Under the pieces are notes generated by a model. That model saw nothing but the letters and a program-made list of their open reading frames with translations. It was not told the DNA's origin and ran no database searches. A program made the position numbers and the translations under genes. A stretch of 64,000 nucleotides of DNA from assembly GCA_002483135.1 (NCBI GenBank), contig DLHI01000020.1, positions 267,859 through 331,858 on the forward strand, given 5' to 3'. The stretch is from Hyphomonadaceae bacterium UBA7672 (GTDB lineage Bacteria > Pseudomonadota > Alphaproteobacteria > Caulobacterales > Hyphomonadaceae). Below are positions 52,632 through 60,133 of the stretch, piece after piece; within the stretch, counting starts at the first letter, position 1; each line of letters starts with the position of its first letter.

Positions 52632-53175
52632 GCGCCAGCCTTTGGCTCAGCTTGCCGAACGTGACAACTCGTCCAGTTGTTGTTCCATGCCCAACCTCGC
52701 CTGCCGGGTGCGCGCCATTGCGGGCCCCCGCACACGGCATAGCCTTCGTCCTGATCGCGCGTGAGTCGCGAGCTGACGAAGGGTGATCGCATGGCCGAAG
52801 CCATGGTAAACGCGATGCGTCGCGTTGATCTGCGCTGGGTGCGGATCGAGATCGGGATGCTGGTCGGCGCACTCATGATGGGCGCCTGAAACCTGCGGCC
52901 TTTCGGCAGATTACAGCCCGTTAGCTTGACTTTAAGTGTTTTGGCCCCGATATGCGGCGCGTGTTCGCATGGTTCTGTCCGTGCAGACGCTATCGGCGCT
53001 CCGGCTGCGTGAGGATCCTGAGAAGCAGGTTCCGGCCCGTTGAGCGCCCTGAAAAGTCGCACGAACACCCGCACACGCCGGGTCTTCCCCAAAAGCAGCG
53101 CCCACAAGGGGCCAGCGAAGACGGACCTGCAAAGTCAGGCGTCCGCGACTTCGCGCACACGAAAGACTCTTACAC
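52632..53175. other. 544-nt intergenic region upstream of the DEAD-box helicase gene
   Basis: No confident gene. A 32-codon frame at 52791-52889 (MAEAMVNAMRRVDLRW at its start) has an AAGGGTG upstream and one hydrophobic stretch; it might encode a small membrane protein, but I would not call it. A TTGACT at 52926-52931 followed by GATATG about 17 nt later could be the helicase promoter; that would leave a 5' untranslated region of about 220 nt, as seen for cold-responsive DEAD-box helicases. Confidence 0.35.
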
Positions 53176-54786
53176 TTGACCCAATTCAAGGACATGAACC
53201 TCAACGCCTCGATCCTCGAGTCGTTGAACCGCAAGGGCTATACGCAGCCTACGCCGATCCAGCTCGCCGCCATTCCCGGCGTGATGACCGGCCGCGATCT
53301 CCTCGGCATCGCCCAGACCGGAACCGGCAAGACCGCAGCCTTCGCGCTGCCGATCCTCCATCGCCTCGCCGCCAACCGCAAAGCCGCTCCGAAACGCGGC
53401 TGCCGCGCCCTCGTGCTCTCGCCGACACGCGAACTCGCGACCCAGATCGCCGAAAGCTTCAAGGCCTACGGCGCAGACCTCGGCTTCTCCGTCGCCACCA
53501 TCTTCGGCGGCGTGGGCCATGGCCCGCAACGCCAGGCGCTGGCGCGTGGCGTCGACGTGATCGTCGCCGCTCCCGGCCGCCTGCTCGATCACCTGCAGGA
53601 AAAAGACGCCGACCTCTCGAAGACCGAGATCTTCGTGCTCGATGAAGCCGACCAGATGCTCGACATGGGCTTCATCGATCCGATCCGCCGCATCGTGCGC
53701 CACCTCCCGCGCGAGCGTCAGAACCTGTTCTTCTCGGCCACCATGCCGTCCGACATCGAGAAGCTGGCGAACGACCTCCTCAACGATCCGCTGAAAGTAT
53801 CGGTGACGCCGCCTGCCACCACGGTCGAGCGCATCAACCAGCAGGTCGTCTTCGTCGAGGCCGGCCGCAAGCGCGGTCTCCTCACCGAGCTTTTTGCCAA
53901 TCCGAGCTTCTCTCGCGTCCTCGTCTTCACGCGCACCAAGCGTGGCGCCGACAAGGTCGCCCGTATCCTCGAAGGCGGCGGCGTTCCCTCGGCTGCGATC
54001 CACGGCAACAAGTCCCAGGCCCAGCGCGAGAAATCGCTCGCAGCCTTCAAGGCCGGCAGCGTCCGCGCCCTCGTGGCGACGGACATCGCCGCGCGCGGCA
54101 TCGACATCTCGTCCGTCAGCCACGTCGTCCAGTACGAACTGCCCGACGTCCCCGAACAGTATGTCCACCGCATCGGCCGCACCGCGCGCGCCGGCAAGGA
54201 TGGCTCGGCGGTCGCCTTCTGCGCCGAGGATGAACGTTCCCTGCTGCGCGACATCGAACGCGTCACGCGCCAGAAGATCCCGGCGACCGACCGCCGCAAC
54301 GACGCCACACTCGGCCAGCTCTCGGCCAGCGTTGGTGACGGTGAAAAGCAACGCGGCGCCCGCGTCGAATCGCGTGGCCCGGCCCAGCCGCGCCGCGGCA
54401 ATGGCGGCAAGCCCCAGCGCAGCCGCAGCGATGGCCAGCGCGGCGAACACCGCCAGCACGAACCCCGCGCCGAATCCGCCGGCGGCGAAGGCCGCTCCGG
54501 CCGTCGCCGTCGTGGCGGCGGCTCAGGCTGGGATGGTCCGCGCAACGCCAACGCCGCCCCCCGCGGTGAAGGCCAGCAGCGCAATGAAGGCGAGAATTCG
54601 TCCCGCAATGGCGCCGGTCAGAAGCCGCATCGCGGCGGCAAATCCGCCAACCACCGCAAGGGTCAACAGCAGCGCAACGCCCAGGCTCCCGCGCGTGGTG
54701 ATGTAATGAACGTCCACGCCGCCAAGCCCGGCGGCCCGCTGATGCCGGCCCGCGAACTGATGAAGCACCTGTCGACCCAGAAATAG
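53176..54786 (+). CDS. rhlE: RhlE-like DEAD-box RNA helicase
   Basis: A 536-aa ATP-dependent RNA helicase. All motifs are present: Q (GYTQPTPIQ), I (AQTGTGKT), Ia (PTRELATQI), Ib (APGRLLDHL), II (DEAD), III (FSATM), IV (VLVFTRTK), V (ATDIAARGIDI) and VI (HRIGRTARAG). Residues 380-536 form a basic, Gly/Arg/Asn-rich disordered tail typical of RhlE-like enzymes. They remodel RNA in ribosome assembly and the degradosome. The frame opens at a TTG at 53176, giving MTQFKDM; the first ATG is at 53194. The choice between them is open. Confidence 0.93.
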   Translation: MTQFKDMNLNASILESLNRKGYTQPTPIQLAAIPGVMTGRDLLGIAQTGTGKTAAFALPILHRLAANRKAAPKRGCRALVLSPTRELATQIAESFKAYGADLGFSVATIFGGVGHGPQRQALARGVDVIVAAPGRLLDHLQEKDADLSKTEIFVLDEADQMLDMGFIDPIRRIVRHLPRERQNLFFSATMPSDIEKLANDLLNDPLKVSVTPPATTVERINQQVVFVEAGRKRGLLTELFANPSFSRVLVFTRTKRGADKVARILEGGGVPSAAIHGNKSQAQREKSLAAFKAGSVRALVATDIAARGIDISSVSHVVQYELPDVPEQYVHRIGRTARAGKDGSAVAFCAEDERSLLRDIERVTRQKIPATDRRNDATLGQLSASVGDGEKQRGARVESRGPAQPRRGNGGKPQRSRSDGQRGEHRQHEPRAESAGGEGRSGRRRRGGGSGWDGPRNANAAPRGEGQQRNEGENSSRNGAGQKPHRGGKSANHRKGQQQRNAQAPARGDVMNVHAAKPGGPLMPARELMKHLSTQK

Positions 54787-54791
54787 GTTTG

Positions 54792-54823
54792 CGGAAATAG
54801 CCTCCAGCGGAAATAGCCTCCAG
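54792..54823. repeat. 16-bp tandem duplication after the helicase gene
   Basis: Two exact copies of CGGAAATAGCCTCCAG stand head to tail (54792-54807 and 54808-54823), starting 6 nt after the helicase stop codon. This looks like a recent slippage or duplication event. Confidence 0.8.
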
Positions 54824-54831
54824 AAGCGCAA

Positions 54832-54861
54832 TCGCCGCCACTCCGTTAGGGGTGGCGGCGA
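54832..54861 (+). terminator. stem-loop after the helicase gene
   Basis: A perfect 10-bp stem (TCGCCGCCAC at 54832-54841 with GTGGCGGCGA at 54852-54861) and a 10-nt loop. There is no T tract (CGCTTCCTT follows), so it may be a weak or factor-assisted terminator or a 3'-end stabiliser. Confidence 0.55.
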
Positions 54862-55078
54862 CGCTTCCTTCCCGGCGGGGGGACGTGGGGGGACTAGATC
54901 GCCGGGGGCAGGAACTCTGATCCTTCAAAACGTCTGAGCGGACATTACTCTCGGGACACCAATCCGTTCCCTGTGAACATCAGATGGGTGGCCGCGAGGC
55001 GATTCCAACCCCCGCAATGCTACCCGTCGCGATCACGAGATTGCGCCATCCCGCCGCATGTGATCATACAGCAACCGC

Positions 55079-55798
55079 ATGAGCATCTGGTCACAATTGT
55101 CCTCGCTCTCGCGCCGCGCGTTCGAGGACGACGCCGCGCCAGGAACGAACACAGGAACGGACGTTGGCGCCGCAAAATGCGGACCCGATCCCAACGACCT
55201 TGAATTCACGGCTGCTGTCGTCGGTCTCGGCGCCAAGCTCGCCAAGGTCGATGGCCTTGTGACGATCGACGAGGTCGCTGCTTTCTCGCGCGTATTCCGA
55301 TCCACGCCTGGCGATGAGCCCGCCATGCGAAGGGTTTTCGATATCGCCCGCCAGACTGTGCGCGGCTACGAATCCTATGCAAGGCGCATAGGCAAACGAT
55401 ATCGTGATCGTCCCTGCCTGCTCGAAGGCGTGCTTGACGGTCTGTTCCAGATCGCGGTGTCCGATGGCGCCGTCACCGCCGATGAACTCGCCTATCTCAA
55501 GAGCGTGTCCGACCTTTTCGAATTCAGCGACGACACATTCCGCCGCATCAAGGCCGCTCATCTCGGGCCCGATGCGGATGATCCCTACGCCGTGCTGGGC
55601 GTCAGCCACGAAGCGCCGTTCGAGGAGATCCGCGCCGCCTATCGCCGCCTGATGATGGAAAACCATCCCGACACCGTCATCGGCGCAAAGTCCGCCCCGC
55701 GCGAATATGAACCGGTGGCGCACGAAAAGTCGGCTGCGATAACCACGGCCTACGCACGTATCCGCGCAGATCGCGGTTTTCTCACACGCGCCGATTGA
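55079..55798 (+). CDS. TerB/DjlA-like co-chaperone with J domain
   Basis: A 239-aa protein. Residues 40-150 are a TerB-type helical domain (AAVVGLGAKLAKVDGLVTIDE, then LFQIAVSDGAVTADELAYL). Residues 165-235 are a J domain (YAVLGVSHEAPFEEIRAAYRRL, HPD in ENHPDTV). This is the DjlA layout without the N-terminal membrane helix, as common in alphaproteobacteria. The HPD triad should stimulate DnaK. A membrane-protein gene follows, and an AmpD-type amidase lies two genes downstream, an association I recall in other alphaproteobacteria. The ribosome binding site is weak. Confidence 0.88.
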   Translation: MSIWSQLSSLSRRAFEDDAAPGTNTGTDVGAAKCGPDPNDLEFTAAVVGLGAKLAKVDGLVTIDEVAAFSRVFRSTPGDEPAMRRVFDIARQTVRGYESYARRIGKRYRDRPCLLEGVLDGLFQIAVSDGAVTADELAYLKSVSDLFEFSDDTFRRIKAAHLGPDADDPYAVLGVSHEAPFEEIRAAYRRLMMENHPDTVIGAKSAPREYEPVAHEKSAAITTAYARIRADRGFLTRAD

Positions 55799-55843
55799 CT
55801 TTCCCCCGCGCGGGCGCACCTTTTGAGCAAGGGAGCCCCGCCC

Positions 55844-56113
55844 ATGACCGAAACCCTTGGCCCGTCCGATATTGGAACCCGCATCATCGCGGCCTTCCAG
55901 CGGTTTTTCGGTTTCCTCGGTAAGGCCGGCTTTGGGGTATTCCTTGTAGCCGCCGCCATTTTCGCGGTGCTCGCCGCCGCCTTCGTGGGCCTGATGCTGG
56001 CGATCGCCGCCATCTTCCTCAGTTTCGCCCGCCCGCGCCGCCGCAAGGCCCAGGGCGACCCCCAAACCCTGGAAGCCCGCCGCACAGCCGACGGCTGGGT
56101 CATCGAGCTTTAG
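55844..56113 (+). CDS. small membrane protein, 89 aa
   Basis: An 89-aa protein with one or two hydrophobic helices in the middle (FGVFLVAAAIFAVLAAAFVGLM) and a basic segment after them (RPRRRKAQGD). It begins MTETLGPSDIG and ends GWVIEL. GGGAG 8 nt upstream favours the ATG at 55844 over a TTG at 55823. It follows the J-domain gene by 45 nt. Function unknown. Confidence 0.7.
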   Translation: MTETLGPSDIGTRIIAAFQRFFGFLGKAGFGVFLVAAAIFAVLAAAFVGLMLAIAAIFLSFARPRRRKAQGDPQTLEARRTADGWVIEL

Positions 56114-56296
56114 GTTTCTCGACAATCCACGCTGCATGCGATTGGCCTCGCACAGCGCCCCCACGACTCCGCACCAACGCCCGCTCATCTCACCCCTCTC
56201 CCCCTTGTGGGGAGGAGGGCGCACGTTGCGCCAACTTCCCAAAGCACCTACCGCTCGTCCGCCGCCAGTTCCTGAGTCTCAATCTCCTCGCCCACC

Positions 56297-57190
56297 ATGA
56301 AGCCCGCCGACTTCGCGCTCCTTGTCGCCGTGTGCCTGTTCTGGGCGCTCAACCTCGTCGTCACGCGCTGGACGGTGACGGAGGGCGATGTGCCGCCGAT
56401 TTTCTTTGCCGCTATCCGCGTCTCGCTGCTGGCGCTCGTGCTGTCGCCTTTCCTGCTGCCGGCGCCCCGCCAGATCGGCATGGTCTTCCTTATCGCCATG
56501 GGCATGGCGGGCATTCACTTCGCGCTGCTCTTCCTCGGTCTCGCCACCTCCACCGCCGGCGTCGCCGCCGTTATCGGCCAGCTCGGCGTTCCGTTCACGA
56601 CGATCCTCTCCATCATGTTCCTCGGCGAGCGCATCGGCGTCTGGCGCACGGCGGGCATCCTGCTCGCCTTCGCCGGTGTGATGATCATCGTCGTCGACCC
56701 CAGCCAGTTCTCTTTGACCATCGGCATCGTCTACCTCGTCGGCGCGGCCTTCGTCGGCTCCGTCGCCAACATCCTGATGAAACGCATCGATCCCATGCCC
56801 GCCATGCGCATGCAGGCCTGGATCGGCCTCTTCTCGATCACGCCCCTGATGCTCACCTCGTTCGCGCTCGAGGGCGGCCATGCAGACGCCTACGCAGCCC
56901 TCGACTGGCGGGTTTACGCCGCAAGCCTGTTCGCCGTCGCCGGCGTCTCCATCTTCGCCCATGGCAACTTCTATCGCCTGCTCAAGAAGTACGAAGTGAC
57001 GCTCCTGTCCCCGCTCACCCTGATGACGCCGGTCATGGGCGTCGCGCTCGGCGTCGCCTTCCTGGGGGAGGGCGTCACCTGGAACATGGTCATCGGCGGC
57101 ATGATCGCGCTTGCGGGCGTCGGCATCATCGGCGTCCGCCGCAACCGGCGCTTCCCTGAAGCCCCGGTTGGCGACAAGATCGGCCAATGA
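56297..57190 (+). CDS. EamA/DMT-family transporter
   Basis: A 297-aa protein with ten predicted membrane helices arranged as two EamA repeats of five, the drug/metabolite transporter layout. It begins FALLVAVCLFWALNLVVTRW, with the GG-rich loops and the second repeat starting near residue 150. These export amino acids, nucleosides or other metabolites; the substrate is unknown. It overlaps the amidase gene by 4 nt (ATGA), so the two are cotranscribed. The upstream 183 nt include a C-rich near-palindrome (CCTCTCCCCC with GGGGAGGAGG). Confidence 0.9.
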   Translation: MKPADFALLVAVCLFWALNLVVTRWTVTEGDVPPIFFAAIRVSLLALVLSPFLLPAPRQIGMVFLIAMGMAGIHFALLFLGLATSTAGVAAVIGQLGVPFTTILSIMFLGERIGVWRTAGILLAFAGVMIIVVDPSQFSLTIGIVYLVGAAFVGSVANILMKRIDPMPAMRMQAWIGLFSITPLMLTSFALEGGHADAYAALDWRVYAASLFAVAGVSIFAHGNFYRLLKKYEVTLLSPLTLMTPVMGVALGVAFLGEGVTWNMVIGGMIALAGVGIIGVRRNRRFPEAPVGDKIGQ

Positions 57191-57927
57191 GTCTCACCCT
57201 GATCAACGCCCCCAGCCCCAACTTCAACGAGCGGCTCCACCCGCTCGACATGCTGGTATTGCACTATACCGGCATGAAGGACGGCCCCTCCGCGCTCGCC
57301 CGCATGCAGGAAGAAAAAGAGCCCCGCGTCTCCGCCCATTACATGGTGGAAGAAGACGGCCGCGTCTTCGTTCTGGTGCCGGAAGAGAAGCGCGCCTGGC
57401 AGGCCGGCCGCTCCTGGTGGCGCGGCGACGAAGACCTCAACTCCCGCTCCATCGGCATCGAGATCGTGAACCCCGGCCACGAATGGGGCTATCGCCCATT
57501 CCCCGACGCCCAGATCGACGCCGTTATCGAGCTCTGCCAGGGCATCCTCTCGCGCTGGCCCATCCCGCAGAATCGCATCGTCGCCCACTCCGACATCGCG
57601 CCCGACCGCAAGGAAGACCCAGGCGAACTCTTCCCGTGGAAGCGCCTCTCCGAACACGGCATCGGCCTTTGGCCCGAACCCCAGCGCCCCGAACCCTGGA
57701 TGATGCACGGCGCGGCGATGGGCGACGCCGGCCTCACCGTCGACAACTTCCGCGCCAGCCTCGCCGCCATCGGCTACAAGATCGCGATCGCAGGCCCCTT
57801 CGACGAAGCCATGGCCGCCGTCGTCCGCGCCTTCCAGCGCCGCTGGCGTCCCGAACGCATCACAGGCGATGGCGACACCGATACAATCGTGCTGGCGCAC
57901 TCTGTTTCGGTGCTGGCGGCGCAGTAA
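57187..57927 (+). CDS. N-acetylmuramoyl-L-alanine amidase (AmpD/Amidase_2) with peptidoglycan-binding domain
   Basis: A 246-aa cytoplasmic-looking zinc amidase (no signal peptide). The first 155 residues are the Amidase_2 domain: LVLHYTGMKDGP (first zinc His), VSAHYMVEEDG, RSIGIEIVNPG (catalytic Glu) and VAHSDIAPDRKEDPG (second zinc His and the final Asp). The last 80 residues are a peptidoglycan-binding domain (TVDNFRASLAAIGYKI, VVRAFQRRWRP). It should cleave peptides from anhydro-muropeptides or from peptidoglycan during recycling. It overlaps the DMT transporter gene by 4 nt. Confidence 0.92.
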   Translation: MSLTLINAPSPNFNERLHPLDMLVLHYTGMKDGPSALARMQEEKEPRVSAHYMVEEDGRVFVLVPEEKRAWQAGRSWWRGDEDLNSRSIGIEIVNPGHEWGYRPFPDAQIDAVIELCQGILSRWPIPQNRIVAHSDIAPDRKEDPGELFPWKRLSEHGIGLWPEPQRPEPWMMHGAAMGDAGLTVDNFRASLAAIGYKIAIAGPFDEAMAAVVRAFQRRWRPERITGDGDTDTIVLAHSVSVLAAQ

Positions 57928-57944
57928 CGCCCACCAGCCCATCC

Positions 57945-58065
57945 CCGCTCATCCCGACGAAAGTCGGGAGCCAGGGCCGACATCAAGGCTAGCCCCGCCT
58001 TGAAGCTTCAAGTCCGTTCAGTTGCACAACCGTTCCTGGATGCTGACTTTCGTCAGCATGAGCGG
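57945..58065. repeat. imperfect inverted-repeat element, about 120 bp
   Basis: The ends (CCGCTCAT and ATGAGCGG) and the adjacent GACGAAAGTC / GACTTTCGTC make 21-nt arms with 19 matching positions. The interior has a CAAGGC/GCCTTG hairpin and a 14-bp palindrome CTTGAAGCTTCAAG (57999-58012). It lies in the gap between the amidase and BLUF genes. No open frame or target-site duplication was seen. Confidence 0.65.
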
Positions 58066-58209
58066 AACAAGGTGCAGAGATTCCTCCCAAACGGGACAGT
58101 CCCGTGCGTGCGGGACACACCCCGCCACCGAACCGCAGTGTGACAGAAACGCTAATTCCCCGTTCACCATTGCCCGTGCATGATCTCAATCGGTTGGACG
58201 GAGTTGCCC

Positions 58210-58638
58210 ATGACTCCCGACGTGACTAATCGTCTGGTTTATCTCAGCACTGCCGTCGGCGTGCTGCGCGCCGATGAACTCGACCGCATCTGGCTCCGCG
58301 CCCGCGCCGCCAATGCCGCCGCCGGCCTCACCGGACTCATGCTCTTCCATCAGGGCGTCTTCCTGCAGGTGATCGAAGGCCCCGCCGCCGGCGTCGCCAG
58401 CCTGTATGAGCGTATCCGGCGTGACCGCCGCCACGCCAACCTCACCGTCCTCGAATCCGGCCCGGTCGAAGAGCGCGCCTTCCCTGACTCTCCCATGAAT
58501 TATGTCTCTGCCCGCAATCTCTCGCCGGGCGAGAAGCAAGCCTTCACCGACCTCCGCGCCGCCGTGATGTCCCGCCCAGCCCTCGCCGACCTCGGCCTCT
58601 CCGACTTCCTCGCAGCGTTCAGCCTGCGCACGGCTTAG
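58210..58638 (+). CDS. BLUF-domain blue-light photoreceptor
   Basis: A 142-aa protein that is one BLUF domain with a short C-terminal extension. The flavin-switch residues are kept: Tyr in RLVYLS (near residue 10), Asn in AANAAAGLTG and Gln in FLQVIEG, plus RRDRRHANL. The tryptophan/methionine strand is altered (SPMNYVSA), without the conserved Trp. BLUF proteins bind FAD and signal blue light through partner proteins. No GGDEF, EAL or cyclase domain is fused. GGAG 8 nt upstream supports the ATG at 58210. A 39-bp inverted-repeat element follows its stop. Confidence 0.9.
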   Translation: MTPDVTNRLVYLSTAVGVLRADELDRIWLRARAANAAAGLTGLMLFHQGVFLQVIEGPAAGVASLYERIRRDRRHANLTVLESGPVEERAFPDSPMNYVSARNLSPGEKQAFTDLRAAVMSRPALADLGLSDFLAAFSLRTA

Positions 58639-58656
58639 AGATTCCCCTCGTTGAAC

Positions 58657-58780
58657 CAGACCCCCACCTGTCCGCCCCCTAAACGGGGCGGGACCATGCT
58701 GCGCGAACTTACCCAACTTTGAAGAGCGGTGATGACCCCAGGGTCCCGCCCCGTTTAGGGGGCGGACAGGTGGGGGTCTG
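58657..58780. repeat. 124-bp element with 39-bp perfect terminal inverted repeats
   Basis: Arms at 58657-58695 and 58742-58780 are perfectly complementary over 39 bp (starting CAGACCCCCACCTG and ending CAGGTGGGGGTCTG). They flank a 46-nt centre with no open frame. It starts 18 nt after the BLUF stop. It could be a miniature inverted-repeat transposable element or a bidirectional terminator; a short TSD was not obvious. Confidence 0.85.
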
Positions 58781-58845
58781 TCTCCGCGCGCTCCGATCTA
58801 TCGGCCGCTGACACCAGCCCCAATCCCGTGCAAATCTCCCCCACA

Positions 58846-59334
58846 ATGAGGGACATCTTCGCCGCCATCGAACAGACGCCGTTCGCAATCTTCATGCGCG
58901 AGGATTTCTACGCCTATTTCATCGCGCTCATCTTTCATTCGCTCGGTATGGCGCTGCTCATCGGCGGCGGCATCCTGCTGTCGCTCCGCTTCATGGGTCT
59001 CGCCGCCGCAGCTAGGCTCGAACGCTTCGCCGGCTTCGTGCCCGTCATGTGGGCCGGGGCAGGGTTGGCCATCGTCTCGGGCCTGGCGCTCCTCGCCGCC
59101 TATCCGGCGAAGGCGCTCACCAACCCCGTTTTCGGCCTGAAATTCGCCTGCCTCATCGCAGCCAGCATAATCCTCTGGCGTCTCGCGCACCGCGTCTTCC
59201 CGCTCGCCACGGCAGGCGAAGCCCCGCCGCCATCGACTCGCTGGCTCGCCGCCCTCGCGCTCGCCCTGTGGCTCGGCGGCGTGGTGTTCGGAAAGCTGCT
59301 GCTTCACACCGCAACAGTGCTGATGGTGTCGTGA
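58846..59334 (+). CDS. hypothetical four-helix membrane protein
   Basis: A 162-aa protein with four membrane helices (AYFIALIFHSLGMALLIGGGILL, FVPVMWAGAGLAIVSGLALL, FACLIAASIILW, LAALALALWLGGVVFGKLL). The conserved-looking HSLG in helix 1 recalls DUF2214/DUF6644-type proteins with heme-ligand histidines, but this is uncertain. The ATG at 58846 has no clear ribosome binding site; a GTG at 58828 is equally open. Its stop overlaps the next gene by 1 nt. Confidence 0.7.
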   Translation: MRDIFAAIEQTPFAIFMREDFYAYFIALIFHSLGMALLIGGGILLSLRFMGLAAAARLERFAGFVPVMWAGAGLAIVSGLALLAAYPAKALTNPVFGLKFACLIAASIILWRLAHRVFPLATAGEAPPPSTRWLAALALALWLGGVVFGKLLLHTATVLMVS

Positions 59335-59864
59335 TGGACCCCGTCTTCAACCCCGACGCCATCGAAGCCTGGGCGAAGTCCGTCGGCATCTTCCAGCTGA
59401 TGAACACAAGCTGGGCCTGGCCCACAGCCGAGATCATCCACTTCTTCGGCCTCTGCCTGCTCATCGCCACAGTCGGCATGTTCGACCTGCGCATGATGGG
59501 CGTCGCCCGCGGCGTCAGCATGAAGGCGCTGCACACCCTCGTGCCGGTCGGCGTCGCCGGCTACTCCCTGTGCGCCATCACCGGCTTCATGTTCATCGTC
59601 TCGGCGCCCGGCCAGTACATCTACAACCCCGCCATCCAGACCAAGCTCACGCTGATGGCCATCGCGGGCGTCAACCTGGCGGTGTTCTACCTCACCACAT
59701 CCCGCGCCGTGTCATCGCTCGGCGAGTTCGACATGCCGCCCATCCGCGCCCGCGTGATCGGATTCATCTCACTCGCCTGCTGGCTCGGCGTCATCACGGC
59801 AGGTAGACTCGTCACCTTCTTCCGCCCGCCGGAGTTCTGGTGCCTGTGGTGCGTGGGGGGCTAA
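59334..59864 (+). CDS. hypothetical four-helix membrane protein, partner of the preceding gene
   Basis: A 176-aa protein with four to five membrane helices. An aromatic N-terminal region (NTSWAWPTAEIIHFFGLCLL) includes a histidine early in the first helix, as in the gene upstream, with the ending FFRPPEFWCLWCVGG. The two proteins look like relatives of the same membrane family and overlap by 1 nt (TGATG), suggesting a two-subunit complex. The function is unknown; heme binding or a small-molecule transport role cannot be judged. Confidence 0.75.
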   Translation: MDPVFNPDAIEAWAKSVGIFQLMNTSWAWPTAEIIHFFGLCLLIATVGMFDLRMMGVARGVSMKALHTLVPVGVAGYSLCAITGFMFIVSAPGQYIYNPAIQTKLTLMAIAGVNLAVFYLTTSRAVSSLGEFDMPPIRARVIGFISLACWLGVITAGRLVTFFRPPEFWCLWCVGG

Positions 59865-60031
59865 TCCGGCTTCTTCGCCTCAAGCGCCGCGATCTCCGCA
59901 TCAAGATCGCGGATCTTCTTCTGCAGGATCGGGATCGCCGCCTTGTCGTCCGTCCCCTGCGCAAGCTGTAGCTCCTGCGCCAGACGCGACCGGTCGCGAC
60001 GCAACCGGCGGATGGGGGACTGTTTCGACAT
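59861..60031 (-). CDS. small coiled-coil protein, 56 aa
   Basis: A 56-aa protein almost entirely coiled coil (RRLRRDRSRLAQELQLAQG, then LQKKIRDLDAEIAALEAKK). It overlaps the stop of the convergent membrane-protein gene by 4 nt. GGAAG about 7 nt upstream supports the ATG at 60031. It is like small YdcH- or SlyX-type coiled-coil proteins, but no family is certain. Confidence 0.6.
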   Translation of the reverse strand: MSKQSPIRRLRRDRSRLAQELQLAQGTDDKAAIPILQKKIRDLDAEIAALEAKKPD

Positions 60032-60133
60032 GACGGTGCTTCCTGATGTTGCGCCGCTTATAACCGTGCTGGAGAAATTCTCCATGCCCGCGTCATGGCT
60101 CGTCTTTGTCGCGCGGTACGATAGTGTGCCCCC

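Noticed and set aside
53170..54459. 429-codon minus-strand frame
   Set aside because: Antisense to the DEAD-box helicase, whose motifs are all present on the plus strand.
56184..56222. Near-palindrome CCTCTCCCCC...GGGGAGGAGG as a terminator
   Set aside because: Neither side has a T tract, and no gene ends close enough on the right strand. It is more likely a common short intergenic repeat.
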